Source of the DNA: Streptomyces albofaciens JCM 4342
Lineage (GTDB): Bacteria; Actinomycetota; Actinomycetes; Streptomycetales; Streptomycetaceae
DNA: 64,000 nucleotides
Direction: 5' to 3'
Assembly (NCBI RefSeq): GCF_008634025.1
Contig: NZ_PDCM01000002.1
Coordinates: 1,736,001 to 1,800,000 of the forward strand
A model generated the notes under the pieces. The model was given only the letters and a program-made list of their open reading frames with translations, was not told the origin of the DNA and ran no database searches. Positions 1 through 8,204 of the stretch are shown here, one piece after another. How positions within the stretch are numbered: the first letter of the stretch is position 1; each line of letters begins with the position of its first letter. Position numbers and translations under genes: made by a program.

Positions 1-1
1 C

Positions 2-88
2 CCGTGCCACGGCTCCCGCTTCGCGCCGGACGGCTCGGTGCTCCAGGGTCCGGCCACGGAGCCGCTGGAGCGGCGGGAGGTGGAGTAG
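2..88 (+). CDS. Rieske [2Fe-2S] protein, C-terminal fragment (cut by window edge)
   Basis: The first 28 codons, ending at TAG 86-88, encode the tail of a Rieske iron-sulphur protein. The fragment opens with the second cluster-binding box, C-H-G-S-R-F, in which Cys and His bind one iron of the [2Fe-2S] centre. A short acidic C-terminus follows, typical of small Streptomyces Rieske proteins with a Tat signal. The first C-x-H box and the N-terminus lie outside the window, so the type (small secreted Rieske protein, dioxygenase ferredoxin or QcrA) cannot be decided. Confidence 0.7.
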   Translation, partial: PCHGSRFAPDGSVLQGPATEPLERREVE

Positions 89-129
89 CGGCTCCGGGCC
101 CGGCCGGGCCGCTCGGCCGGGCGTGGACG

Positions 130-227
130 GCCCCGGTACGGGCGGCCCGGTGCGGGTGGTCCGGTACGGGTGGTCCGATGTGGGCGGTCCGGTACGGGTG
201 GTCCGGTGTGCGTGGTCCGGACCGTTG
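130..227. repeat. 14-bp tandem repeat, about seven degenerate copies
   Basis: Units close to GGTCCGGTACGGGT start at 130, 144, 158, 172, 186, 200 and 214; the last is truncated. The copies at 158 and 186 are identical and the others differ by 1-5 bases. The 14-base period is not a multiple of three, so the array is non-coding. It lies between the Rieske gene and the MBL hydrolase gene. Replication slippage is the likely origin. Confidence 0.8.
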
Positions 228-343
228 GTGAGTACATTGGCCTCTTGCGGAACCGGGCGACCGTTCCCGTGGGGTTCACCGCCGGGTCCGTACGCCGTGC
301 CGTCCGGCGGCAGCGGAGCCGCCCGAGAGAATGGACCTCTTCC

Positions 344-1279
344 TTGACCACGCCCCGCCTCGTCCCGCTCTCCCCGACCACCTGGGCGTGGACGCACGAC
401 AGCACCGCCTGGGGTTACAGCAACTGCGGTCTGGTCGCGTCCGACGGCGAAGCGCTCCTGATGGACACCCAGTTCACCTTGGAGGGCACCCGGCAGCTAC
501 TGGCCGCGATCGCCGGCGCGGTACCGGACGCGACGATCACCACCGTGGTCAACAGCCACCAGAACGGCGACCACACATGGGGCAACGAGCTGGTCGGGGA
601 CGCGGAGATCATCACGTCCGAGGCGTCCGCCGCGCACCGGTGCCAGGAGATGACGCCGGAGGCGCTGTCGGCCCTCAGCCGCGGCGAGCCGGCCACCGCG
701 GTCGCGGCCTACGCCGTCGAGCACTTCGGCGGTTTCGACTTCGGCGGCATCACCCTCACCGGACCGACCCGGACCTTCACCGGCAGCCTGGAGCTGACCG
801 TCGGCCGTACGGCGGTGCGCCTGCTGGACCTCGGCCCCGGGCACAGCGCGGGCGATGTCGCGCTGCACGTGCCCGAGGACGGTGTGGTGTTCACCGGCGA
901 CGCCCTGTTCCGCGGCGGCCACATGATCGTCTGGTCGGGCTCGCTCTCCTCGTGCGTCACGGCCTGCGACACCCTGCTGGCCACCGGCGCCACCACCTTC
1001 GTACCCGGCCACGGGGGGCTGACGGACCGGGCGGGGCTGACGCGGTTCCGCGACGAGCTGTCCCGGATATTCGAGACGGCCACCGCGCACGCCCGCGAGG
1101 GCACGGCGCTGGACGAGGCGGCCCGCCTGGTCAAGGCCGCGCACGCGGGCGACCTGGCGCACCCCGAGCGGCTGTTCACCGCGGTCGCGGCGGCCTACCG
1201 GGAGGCGGGCGTGCCGGACGTACCGTCCACCACGTTCGAGCTGGTCGAGGGCATGGCCCGGCTGGCGGCCGCCGGGTAG
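344..1279 (+). CDS. MBL-fold metallo-hydrolase
   Basis: A 311-residue metallo-beta-lactamase-fold protein. The metal-binding box is H-Q-N-G-D-H (first His about residue 72), the HxNxDH variant in which the middle His of HxHxDH is Asn. Later motifs are G-H-S-A-G-D, F-T-G-D-A-L and P-G-H-G, supplying the remaining metal ligands. The substrate is unknown; this subgroup is usually annotated as a generic hydrolase. The frame stays open upstream through the tandem repeat, but coding-type sequence begins near the TTG at 344, which I take as the start with modest certainty. The 3' end overlaps the convergent XRE gene by 85 bases. Confidence 0.75.
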   Translation: MTTPRLVPLSPTTWAWTHDSTAWGYSNCGLVASDGEALLMDTQFTLEGTRQLLAAIAGAVPDATITTVVNSHQNGDHTWGNELVGDAEIITSEASAAHRCQEMTPEALSALSRGEPATAVAAYAVEHFGGFDFGGITLTGPTRTFTGSLELTVGRTAVRLLDLGPGHSAGDVALHVPEDGVVFTGDALFRGGHMIVWSGSLSSCVTACDTLLATGATTFVPGHGGLTDRAGLTRFRDELSRIFETATAHAREGTALDEAARLVKAAHAGDLAHPERLFTAVAAAYREAGVPDVPSTTFELVEGMARLAAAG

Positions 1280-2091
1280 CCGGACGCGGGGAGGCCCGCC
1301 GCCGGGTGGTCCGACGGCACCACCAGCATCAGCCGCTGCGTACGGTCGCTGAGCGGCGCGAAGCAGCGGAAGGTGACCTCGAACTCCTCGTCACCGTGGC
1401 CGGGCAGGTACAGCCAGCGCCGGTCGCCGTCCGGGTGGGTGACCGTCGTCAGATCGTCGGTGAGCAGCCGGGCGGCGACCCGGTCGCGCTCCTTGATCTC
1501 CGCGACCACCTCCGCCAGCCTGCGGTTCTCCGGCTGCTCGGCGGCGGCCAGGCGCAGCTGGGACGCCATCGGCTTGGCCCAGTCCTCCTCCCAGTTGATC
1601 AGCTGGAGGCGGGCCTCCGGGTACGTCAGGGCCCAGATCATGACGTTGATGCCGTGCTTCATCCACGGCCAGTCCTTCTCGCAGGCCGCGTTGTACAGCA
1701 GCACGTCCCACGCCGAGTCGGACAGGTACGCGGGCCAGGGCTGCACCTGGATGAGCGCGGACGTCGAGGGGTCCACCGCGCCGGAGGGGCGGTAGAGGGG
1801 CGGTGGCACCTGTCCCCGCGCGTACACGAAGAGGGTGTGCCGCTGTGCCTCGTCGAGGTCGAGGATGCGCACGATGCGCTCCAGCCACTCGCTCTTCGGC
1901 CGCTCGATCCGGCCGGACTCCAGCCTGCGGTACCAGCCCTCGGTGACGCCGGTGAGCACCGCCATCTCGGCCTGCGTGATACCGAGCCGGTCCCGGTGGC
2001 CGAATTTCGCGGTGAAACCCGGTACCTGGTTGGGGTCCCGCGGGCCGCGCCAGTCGCGCAGGAAGTCGCCGAGCCGCTGATTACGGGACAT
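1195..2091 (-). CDS. XRE-family regulator with MmyB-like ligand-binding domain
   Basis: A 298-residue transcription factor. Residues about 35-85 form a Cro/C1 helix-turn-helix (L-G-I-T-Q-A-E-M-A and G-V-T-E-G-W-Y-R-R-L-E-S-G). The remainder resembles the MmyB-type PAS-like ligand-binding domain common in Streptomyces, including the W-x-V-L-x-Y-N-A-A box and a late L-V-V-P-S-D-H segment. The ATG at 2091 is chosen because it opens directly onto this family's N-terminus. The last 28 codons overlap the convergent MBL gene, and the C-terminal tail after the P-S-D-H box is not conserved-looking. Target genes are unknown. Confidence 0.8.
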   Translation of the reverse strand: MSRNQRLGDFLRDWRGPRDPNQVPGFTAKFGHRDRLGITQAEMAVLTGVTEGWYRRLESGRIERPKSEWLERIVRILDLDEAQRHTLFVYARGQVPPPLYRPSGAVDPSTSALIQVQPWPAYLSDSAWDVLLYNAACEKDWPWMKHGINVMIWALTYPEARLQLINWEEDWAKPMASQLRLAAAEQPENRRLAEVVAEIKERDRVAARLLTDDLTTVTHPDGDRRWLYLPGHGDEEFEVTFRCFAPLSDRTQRLMLVVPSDHPAAGLPASGYPAAASRAMPSTSSNVVDGTSGTPASR

Positions 2092-2436
2092 TCGGCACCC
2101 AACTCCCTCCGGTTCGGTAAAAGGATCGAAAAGTTACGGCCGACTTTATCGCCACTTCGCTACGCACCGAACGAGCCCTCCGGCCGCCGCCGACCACCGG
2201 CCGACCTCGTGAATCACCCCAAAATCCACATCCCCCGCATTTCCCGGGCCGGAGCGGCACCCCGCCTACCGGAACTCCCAGTACCGGTCACCGTGCGTGA
2301 CCGGCGGCGGACGGGAACACCCGACCGGTCTGTGCCAGAGTGACTGACCGCGGCAGGGCCCGCACGGCACCCGCCGACGCCCCGCCGCCGTGCCACCGGC
2401 ACAGCCGGGCACACCAGCAGCAACCGAGAGGGACCC
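2092..2436. other. Intergenic region between divergent XRE and fabG genes
   Basis: 345 bases without a convincing gene. The left part is A/T-richer (around 2110-2165) and should hold the promoter of the minus-strand XRE gene. The right end carries the fabG ribosome-binding site (GAGAGGGA, 2427-2434). I see no strong inverted repeat. Confidence 0.5.
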
Positions 2437-3141
2437 ATGAGCCGCAGCGTCTTCATCACCGGTGGCAACCGAGGCATCGGGCTGGCGATCGCGCGGGCCA
2501 TGGCCGCCGACGGCGACAAGGTCGCCGTCACGTACCGCTCGGGCGAGCCGCCCGCCGGCGTCCTGGGCGTCAAGTGCGACATCACCGACCCGGAGCAGGT
2601 CGAGGCGGCGTTCCGGCGGATCGAGGAGGCGCACGGCCCGGTCGAGGTGCTGGTGGCCAACGCGGGCATCACCCGCGACGCGCTGCTGATGCGGACGTCC
2701 GAGGACGACTTCGGCGACGTGGTGGGCACCAACCTCACCGCCGCCTACCGGGTGGCCAAGCGCGCCGCCCGCGGCATGCTGCGGGCCCGCAAGGGCCGCA
2801 TGATCTTCATCGGCTCGACCGTCGGCCTGCGCGGCGAGGCGGGCCAGGCGAACTACGCGGCGGCCAAGGCCGGCCTGGTCGGCCTCGCCCGCTCCATCGC
2901 CCGCGAACTGGGCTCGCGCGGCATCACCGCCAACGTGGTCGCCCCCGGTCTCACCGAGACCGACATGACCGCGGCGCTCCCGCAGGACCGCCTGGACGCC
3001 ATGCTGGAGGAGATCCCGCTGCGCAAGGCCGCCCGCCCCGAGGACATCGCCGCCGCGGTGCGCTTCCTCGCCGGCGAGGAAGCGGCGTACATCACCGGCG
3101 CCGTCATCCCGGTCGACGGCGGCGCGGGCATGGGCCACTGA
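2437..3141 (+). CDS. fabG: 3-oxoacyl-ACP reductase, short-chain dehydrogenase
   Basis: A 234-residue SDR enzyme that reduces 3-oxoacyl-ACP with NADPH. The Rossmann motif T-G-G-N-R-G-I-G is at the N-terminus, N-A-G near residue 75, catalytic Ser in I-G-S-T-V, and Y-A-A-A-K. The C-terminal D-G-G-A-G-M-G-H ending is typical of actinobacterial FabG. The start follows GAGAGGGA at good spacing. Streptomyces fabG is usually followed by fabI, but here a hairpin and a MarR gene follow, so this is probably an extra fabG copy. It resembles the cluster ketoreductase at 53273. Confidence 0.85.
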   Translation: MSRSVFITGGNRGIGLAIARAMAADGDKVAVTYRSGEPPAGVLGVKCDITDPEQVEAAFRRIEEAHGPVEVLVANAGITRDALLMRTSEDDFGDVVGTNLTAAYRVAKRAARGMLRARKGRMIFIGSTVGLRGEAGQANYAAAKAGLVGLARSIARELGSRGITANVVAPGLTETDMTAALPQDRLDAMLEEIPLRKAARPEDIAAAVRFLAGEEAAYITGAVIPVDGGAGMGH

Positions 3142-3175
3142 GCCCACGCCGCACGGTCCGCACCACTCCCCGCCT

Positions 3176-3203
3176 CCCACGCCCTCACTCCCGGGGGCGT
3201 GGG
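3176..3203 (+). terminator. Hairpin terminator after fabG
   Basis: Nine-base perfect stem (CCCACGCCC/GGGCGTGGG) with a nine-base loop, 35 bases past the fabG stop. There is no U-tract, as is usual for Streptomyces terminators. Confidence 0.6.
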
Positions 3204-3281
3204 CGAAGACACCCCACCCCCTCACGGGCGGTCGGGTGAGCGCTTGAACGGGGGTCAGGCGCTCGCCCACCGGGGGAACGG

Positions 3282-3320
3282 AAGCCTGTGAGGCGCCGAG
3301 TCATGGCGCCTCACAGGCTT
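3282..3320 (+). terminator. Long perfect hairpin between fabG and marR
   Basis: A 16-base perfect stem (AAGCCTGTGAGGCGCC and its complement) around a 7-base loop, followed by TGACGTTTTC. It is likely a second, stronger terminator insulating the MarR operon from fabG read-through; the symmetry would also work on the opposite strand. Confidence 0.7.
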
Positions 3321-3376
3321 TGACGTTTTCCGGGGCGGGTCACGCATGAGGGCGCGGCCAGGACCCACCCGGAAAT

Positions 3377-3406
3377 CGACAGGCAAACTTGCAAGTTCAC
3401 CTGTCG
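3377..3406. promoter_or_regulatory. Putative MarR operator
   Basis: A 30-bp inverted repeat centred at 3391/3392 with a perfect 12-bp core, AACTTGCAAGTT, and outer arms CGACAGG/CCTGTCG; only two base pairs mismatch. It ends 19 bases before the marR ATG, in the position where MarR repressors autoregulate. That this MarR binds it is inference from position and symmetry. Confidence 0.75.
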
Positions 3407-3424
3407 TGATCCTAGGCTGCCGCC

Positions 3425-3856
3425 ATGCCCGAAAAGGATCCGCACCACCTGGCGACCGACCTGGGCGCCACCGTGAGCCTCCTCATGCGCCAGTTGCGCG
3501 CCGTCTCGCACGCCGGCGGGCTCACCGCCTCGCAGCGTGCGGCGATCGCCCGTATCGACGCCGGGGGACCCACCACCATCGCGGCGCTGGCCCGCGCGGA
3601 ACACGTACGGCCGCAGTCGATGCGGATGACCGTCGGCGCCCTGGAGGAACAGGGAATCCTGCGACGGAGCCCGCATCCGACCGACGGCCGGCAGGTCGTC
3701 TTCTCCTTCACCGAGGAGGGGCGGCGGGTGCTCGCCGAGACCCGGCAGGCCAAGAACAACTGGCTCGCCGTCGCCATCGCCGAACGCCTCGACCCGGCCG
3801 AACAGGACACCCTGGCCGAAGCCACCGCGCTGCTGAAGCGGCTGATACAGGAATGA
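3425..3856 (+). CDS. MarR-family regulator of the adjacent exporter
   Basis: A 143-residue winged-helix repressor. The MarR core includes the S-M-R-M-T-V-G-A-L-E recognition region, a P-T-D-G-R-Q-V wing and the following F-T-E-E-G. Its stop overlaps the ATG of the MFS exporter (ATGA), so the two are translationally coupled. The 30-bp operator just upstream suggests autorepression and control of the exporter and isochorismatase-family gene, released by a small phenolic or drug ligand (inference from the family). Confidence 0.85.
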   Translation: MPEKDPHHLATDLGATVSLLMRQLRAVSHAGGLTASQRAAIARIDAGGPTTIAALARAEHVRPQSMRMTVGALEEQGILRRSPHPTDGRQVVFSFTEEGRRVLAETRQAKNNWLAVAIAERLDPAEQDTLAEATALLKRLIQE

Positions 3857-5349
3857 GGGCCGGGGAAACGGCGGCGGACGGAAGGGACTCCGCCGCACCC
3901 GTGCCGGGGAACGGTGAGCGGGGCTTCGGGGCCCGGCTGATGGCGCCGTTGCTGCTCGGCTCGGTGCTCAACCCGGTCAACTCGACGATGATCGCCACCT
4001 CGCTGGTGGCCATCGCCCGGGACTTCCACGTCGGCGCCGCCGACACCGCCTGGCTCGTCTCCGCCATGTACCTGGCCAGCGCGGTCGCCCAGCCCTCCAT
4101 GGGCCGGCTGGCCGACCGGCTCGGTCCGCGCCGGGTCTTCGTCGCGGGGCTGGTGACGGTGCTCGCCGCCGGCCTGACCGGCGCGCTCGCACCCGCCTTC
4201 CCCCTGCTGACCGTCTCCCGCGTCGTCCTGGGCATCGGCACCTCGGCGGCGTACCCGGCCGCGATGGCGATCCTGCGCGCCGAGGCGGAACGGGTGGGCC
4301 GCGGCACACCGCGCGCCGTACTGGGGCGGCTGTCCCTGGCCGCCCTGGGCAGCGCCGCGGTGGGCCCCGCGCTCGGCGGGCTGCTGGCGGCGACCGCGGG
4401 CTGGCGCGCGGTCTTCGCGGTGAACGTCCCCCTCGCCCTCGCCGCCCTCGCCTGCGCCCTGGCCTGGCTGCCCGCGGACGGGCGTGCCGGTTCGGCGCGT
4501 ACGACGGCCCGTACAGCATCTCCCGCGGGGTCCGTCGATCCGCTGGGCATCGCCCTGTTCGCCGCCACCCTCACCGTCGCGATGTTCTTCCTGCTGGACC
4601 TCGCACATCCCCGATGGCTGCTGCTGGCGCCGACCACCGCGCTCACCGCCGTCCTGACGTGGTGGCAGCTGCGCCACCCCGCACCGTTCCTGGACCTGCG
4701 GATGCTCGCCCGCAACGGCGCGCTGCTGCGCACCTATCTCCGGCACGGGCTGGCCTACCTCGTCATCTACTGCGTGCTGTACGGATACAGCCAGTGGCTG
4801 GAGGAAGGGCACGGCTACAGCGCCTTCCACGCCGGGCTGATCATGCTGCCGATGTCCGGGGCGGCCGCCGTGTGCTCCCTCGCCGGTGCCCGTACGAAGG
4901 GCATCCGGGCCCCGCTGATGGCCGCCGCGGTGTGCCTCGCCATCGGCAGCGGCGTCTGCCTGCTGCTGGGCGGTGGCACGCCGCCGGCTCTCCTGCTGCT
5001 CGCCGGAGCCCTCTTCGGCATCCCCCAGGGCCTCGCCTCCACGGGCAACCAGGCCGCGGTCTACGCGCAGGCGCCGGCCGACGGCATCGGTGCGGCGGCC
5101 GGGTTCCAGCGCACCGCGCAGTACCTCGGCGCGATCGTCGCTTCGAGCCTGATCGGGCTGCTGTACGGGCAGCGGGCCACGGACGCGGGGCTGCACGAGA
5201 TCGCCGTCGTGGGGCTCGTCCTCGGCGTACTGCTGCTCGTACTGACGGCCGCGGACCGCGCGTTGCGCCCCCGGGCCCCCGCACCCGCGCAGCCTCCGGC
5301 GACCGCACGCCCCGCCGGGAACACGTCCCCCACCCGCACCCACCACTAG
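3853..5349 (+). CDS. MFS drug exporter (DHA2-like)
   Basis: A 498-residue multi-pass membrane antiporter with about 14 hydrophobic segments, the size of DHA2 exporters. The first transmembrane segment carries N-S-T-M-I-A-T-S-L-V-A-I-A, and the loop 2-3 motif G-R-L-A-D-R-L-G-P-R-R follows. The ATG at 3853 overlaps the marR stop and gives a normal short cytoplasmic N-terminus. It is probably a proton-driven efflux pump for a toxic small molecule sensed by the upstream MarR; the substrate is unknown. Confidence 0.85.
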   Translation: MRAGETAADGRDSAAPVPGNGERGFGARLMAPLLLGSVLNPVNSTMIATSLVAIARDFHVGAADTAWLVSAMYLASAVAQPSMGRLADRLGPRRVFVAGLVTVLAAGLTGALAPAFPLLTVSRVVLGIGTSAAYPAAMAILRAEAERVGRGTPRAVLGRLSLAALGSAAVGPALGGLLAATAGWRAVFAVNVPLALAALACALAWLPADGRAGSARTTARTASPAGSVDPLGIALFAATLTVAMFFLLDLAHPRWLLLAPTTALTAVLTWWQLRHPAPFLDLRMLARNGALLRTYLRHGLAYLVIYCVLYGYSQWLEEGHGYSAFHAGLIMLPMSGAAAVCSLAGARTKGIRAPLMAAAVCLAIGSGVCLLLGGGTPPALLLLAGALFGIPQGLASTGNQAAVYAQAPADGIGAAAGFQRTAQYLGAIVASSLIGLLYGQRATDAGLHEIAVVGLVLGVLLLVLTAADRALRPRAPAPAQPPATARPAGNTSPTRTHH

Positions 5350-5359
5350 GAGCAAGCCC

Positions 5360-5911
5360 ATGCCCGTCACCACACTCGACCCCACCACCGCCCTGGTTCT
5401 GATCGACCTTCAGAAGGGCATCACCGCACTGCCGACCGTCCACCCCGCCGCTGAGATCGTCGGGCGCTCCGCGCGGCTCGCCGCGGCCTTCCGCGCGCGG
5501 GACCTGCCGGTCGTGCTCGTCAACGTCGCGGGCGGCGCCCCGGGCCGTACGGAGGCCGGGCGGCCCGGGGGCACGCCGCCGGCCGACTGGGCGGAGCTGG
5601 TGCCGGAACTCGACCGGCAGCCCACGGACATCACCGTCACCAAGCGGACCTGGGGCGCCTTCCACGGCACCGGCCTCGACGCGGAGCTGCGCCGCCGGGG
5701 CGTCACGCAGATCGTCCTGGCGGGCATCGCGACGAGCATCGGCGTGGAGTCCACCGCGCGCGCCGCCCACGAGCACGGTTACCACGTCACCGTGGCCACG
5801 GACGCGGTGACCGACATGGACGAGGAGGCGCACCGCCGCAGCCTGGAGAAGATCTTCCCCCGGCTGGGCGAGACCGGCCCGGCGGAGACGGTCATCGGCC
5901 TGCTGGGCTGA
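5360..5911 (+). CDS. Isochorismatase-family hydrolase without the cysteine nucleophile
   Basis: A 183-residue cysteine-hydrolase-fold protein. It has the Asp of L-I-D-L-Q-K-G and the Lys of V-T-K-R-T-W-G-A-F. At the usual Cys position it reads A-T-S-I-G-V-E-S-T, with Gly. True isochorismatases such as EntB also lack this Cys, whereas nicotinamidases and N-carbamoyl hydrolases need it. Hydrolysis of a vinyl-ether or similar substrate is therefore more plausible than amidase chemistry. It starts after AGGAGC, 10 bases beyond the MFS stop, and belongs to the MarR operon. Its 3' end overlaps the convergent TetR gene by 20 bases. Confidence 0.8.
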   Translation: MPVTTLDPTTALVLIDLQKGITALPTVHPAAEIVGRSARLAAAFRARDLPVVLVNVAGGAPGRTEAGRPGGTPPADWAELVPELDRQPTDITVTKRTWGAFHGTGLDAELRRRGVTQIVLAGIATSIGVESTARAAHEHGYHVTVATDAVTDMDEEAHRRSLEKIFPRLGETGPAETVIGLLG

Positions 5912-6542
5912 CCGGACCGGGAGGCGGGGGCGCGGGCACACCGGGCGGGCCGGCGGCCACCGGGGCCGCGCCCCTGGCCAGGAGCAGCAGCGCGTCGACC
6001 AGGTCCGCGGCGGACGCGCCGGTGGCCAGGCGCCGCAGCTGCTGCCCCGTCACCAGGGCGACCACGGTGCCGGCCAGCCGCTCGGCGTCCGCGACGCCCA
6101 GCGCCGTCAGGATGCGGGCCGCCAGCCGGTCGTACGCGGCGAAGCACTCGGCCGCCGCGGTCCGCAGCCGCTCGTCGCGCCCGGCCTGGACGTACAGTTC
6201 GAACGGCGCGATGTGCTCGCTGTCGAAGTCCGTGCCGCCCGCGACCTGGCCGACGAGCGCCGCGGCCTCGTCCAGGCCGATCCGGTCGAGGCGGCTGTCG
6301 TCGGCCAGCGCGGTGAACCGCCGGGTCTCCTCGTCGACGAACCGCAGCAGGCTCTCCCGCAGCAGGTCGTGCTGCGTCGCGAAGTGGTACGTCACCGAAC
6401 CCAGCGAGACACCGGCCTCCTTCGCGATGCGCCGGTTGGTGACGGCGGCGACACCGTCCCGCCCGATGATGCGCAGCACGGCGCCGATGATGCAGCGCCG
6501 GGTGTCGCCGGGCCGGGCGGCCCCGGACTCCGCCGCCGTCAC
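5892..6542 (-). CDS. TetR-family regulator
   Basis: A 216-residue repressor with an N-terminal TetR helix-turn-helix (residues about 15-60: G-V-A-A-V-T-N-R-R-I-A-K-E-A-G-V-S and V-T-Y-H-F-A-T) and a C-terminal ligand domain. The GTG start overlaps the stop of the upstream amidase gene (GTGA), so the pair is co-translated. A perfect palindrome upstream of the amidase gene (8157-8172) is the likely operator, making this an autoregulated amidase-repressor operon. The last ten or so residues are proline-rich. Confidence 0.85.
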   Translation of the reverse strand: MTAAESGAARPGDTRRCIIGAVLRIIGRDGVAAVTNRRIAKEAGVSLGSVTYHFATQHDLLRESLLRFVDEETRRFTALADDSRLDRIGLDEAAALVGQVAGGTDFDSEHIAPFELYVQAGRDERLRTAAAECFAAYDRLAARILTALGVADAERLAGTVVALVTGQQLRRLATGASAADLVDALLLLARGAAPVAAGPPGVPAPPPPGPVSPAGR

Positions 6543-8137
6543 CGTCCCACCGCGTCCGCCGCGCCGCCGAGGTCCTCCGCCGTGGCGGGGCGCGGCTCCC
6601 CCCGTCGCGCGCGCACCGGCCATTCCCCGGAACCCGCCGCGCGCTCCCCTGCGCCCGCCGCCTCCGGCCGCCCGGCCACCGGCCCCGGCTCGGGCCACCG
6701 CTCGTACCACCGCAGCTCGCCCTCCAACTGCGCCGCCAGCGAGATCAGCAGCGGTTCCGAGTGGGACGGGCCGAGGAGCTGGGCGCCCAAGGGGAGGCCG
6801 CCCGCGGTGAATCCGGCGGGCACGCTGATGCCGGGCCAGCCGAGGACGTTCCACGGCCAGGCGTACGGGCACGCTGCGATCATCGCCCGGTCCGTCTGCC
6901 AGCCGTTCATCTTCGCGAGCGTGCCGATACGCGGCGGCGGCGCGGCCGTGGTCGGCGTCAGGATCAGGTCGTACGGGCCGAACAGCGCGCCCACCCGCCG
7001 GTGCTGGCGCCGCTCGGCCGCCCGCGCCCGGCGCAGCACGGGGCCGCCGAGCAGACGTCCCAGCCGGGCCGCGCCGCGCGTACGGCGGTCCAGCAGCGTG
7101 CGGTCGGGTGCCCGCGCCACCCATTCCCGTACGCCCGTCGTCGCCCGTGGCACGAACGCGAGGCCGATCAGCCCGTAGTCCGGTTCGGCCTCCTCGACGT
7201 GGTGGCCGAGGCCCGCGAGCGTACGGGCGAGAGCGGTGACGGCGGACCGTACCTCCGGGTGGAGCGGTTTGGGCGTGCCGGTGAAGGCCGGCTTCCACGA
7301 GAGGGCGATGCGCAGCCGCCCCGGGTCGCGGTCGGCCGCCGCGCGGGCCGCGACGGGGCGCGGCCGGTGCAGGTCGCCGTCGTGGCTGCCGGCGGCGGCG
7401 TCGAGGAGCAGGGCCGCGTCCCGGACCGTACGGGCCAGCGGGCCGAGCACCGTGATGCCCTGGAAGGCCTCCGGGTCGGGCCAGGTGGAGATGCGGCCGC
7501 GCTGCGGCTTGATGCCGACGAGGTGGGTCCAGGCGGCGGGGATGCGGACCGAGCCCGCGCCGTCCGTGCCGAGGGCGGCCGGTACGAGTCCGGCGGCGAC
7601 CGCGGCGGCCGAGCCGCCCGACGAACCGCCCGGTGTGTGGCCCGGATTCCAGGGGTTGCGGGTGTCGCCGAACGCGGGCCCCTCGGTGAACGGCCACTGC
7701 CCCAGTTCGCAGGCGTTGGTCTTGCCGACGATGACCGCGCCGGCCGCGCGCAGCCGCCGTACGGCCTCGGAGTCCGCCGCCTTGGGCGGGAACTCGCCCG
7801 CGCAGCCGAAGGCGGTGGGCTCGCCCGCCACGTCGGTGTCGTCCTTGACGGCGACCGGCACGCCGAGCAGCGGCAGCCGCTCCCCCGCCGCCAGGCGCCG
7901 GTCGGCCGCGGCGGCCTCGGCGAGGGCGGCCCCGGCGCGGACCCGCCGGAAGGCGTTGACCGTGCCCTGGGTGGCGTCGATGCGTGCCAGCGAGCGCCGC
8001 ACCAGTTCCACCGACGCCACGTGGCCGGCCGCCAGTGCCGCCGCCTGCTCGGCCAGTCCTTCGTACTCCCGGGCGGCGCCGCTCCGGAGGCCGGCGCCGT
8101 TGTCGCCGCTCCCGTCGCCGTTGTCCCGCAGGCCCAT
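6539..8137 (-). CDS. Amidase-signature family enzyme
   Basis: A 532-residue amidohydrolase of the Ser-cisSer-Lys class. The catalytic Lys is in V-A-V-K-D-D-T-D and the glycine/serine-rich signature G-G-S-S-G-G-S-A-A-A-V-A-A-G-L-V is followed by G-T-D-G-A-G-S-V-R-I-P. The family hydrolyses small aliphatic or aromatic amides, and GatA is a relative. There is no gatB/gatC nearby and the C-terminal part is variable, so this is a catabolic amidase rather than tRNA amidotransferase. It is the first gene of the operon with tetR. Confidence 0.85.
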   Translation of the reverse strand: MGLRDNGDGSGDNGAGLRSGAAREYEGLAEQAAALAAGHVASVELVRRSLARIDATQGTVNAFRRVRAGAALAEAAAADRRLAAGERLPLLGVPVAVKDDTDVAGEPTAFGCAGEFPPKAADSEAVRRLRAAGAVIVGKTNACELGQWPFTEGPAFGDTRNPWNPGHTPGGSSGGSAAAVAAGLVPAALGTDGAGSVRIPAAWTHLVGIKPQRGRISTWPDPEAFQGITVLGPLARTVRDAALLLDAAAGSHDGDLHRPRPVAARAAADRDPGRLRIALSWKPAFTGTPKPLHPEVRSAVTALARTLAGLGHHVEEAEPDYGLIGLAFVPRATTGVREWVARAPDRTLLDRRTRGAARLGRLLGGPVLRRARAAERRQHRRVGALFGPYDLILTPTTAAPPPRIGTLAKMNGWQTDRAMIAACPYAWPWNVLGWPGISVPAGFTAGGLPLGAQLLGPSHSEPLLISLAAQLEGELRWYERWPEPGPVAGRPEAAGAGERAAGSGEWPVRARRGEPRPATAEDLGGAADAVGR

Positions 8138-8156
8138 GAAACCCCCTTGCCGGACT

Positions 8157-8172
8157 GTTCGTTCGAACGAAC
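8157..8172. promoter_or_regulatory. Putative TetR operator, perfect 16-bp palindrome
   Basis: GTTCGTTCGAACGAAC is fully self-complementary and lies 20 bases upstream of the amidase start. It sits between the amidase gene and the 3' end of the minus-strand MarR gene. Length and position fit a TetR operator controlling the amidase-tetR operon. Confidence 0.75.
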
Positions 8173-8204
8173 GTCTTCGACGGTAACCGGGCCGGGCGGC
8201 GGCT

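Noticed and set aside
331..2343. Long plus-strand frame of 670 codons across the MBL and XRE genes
   Set aside because: Very Arg/Pro/Gly-rich translation without motifs, shadowing two recognisable genes; a normal artefact of 73% G+C DNA.
3412..5388. 658-codon minus-strand frame opposite the MFS exporter
   Set aside because: The plus strand encodes clear MarR and MFS proteins; the reverse translation is low complexity.
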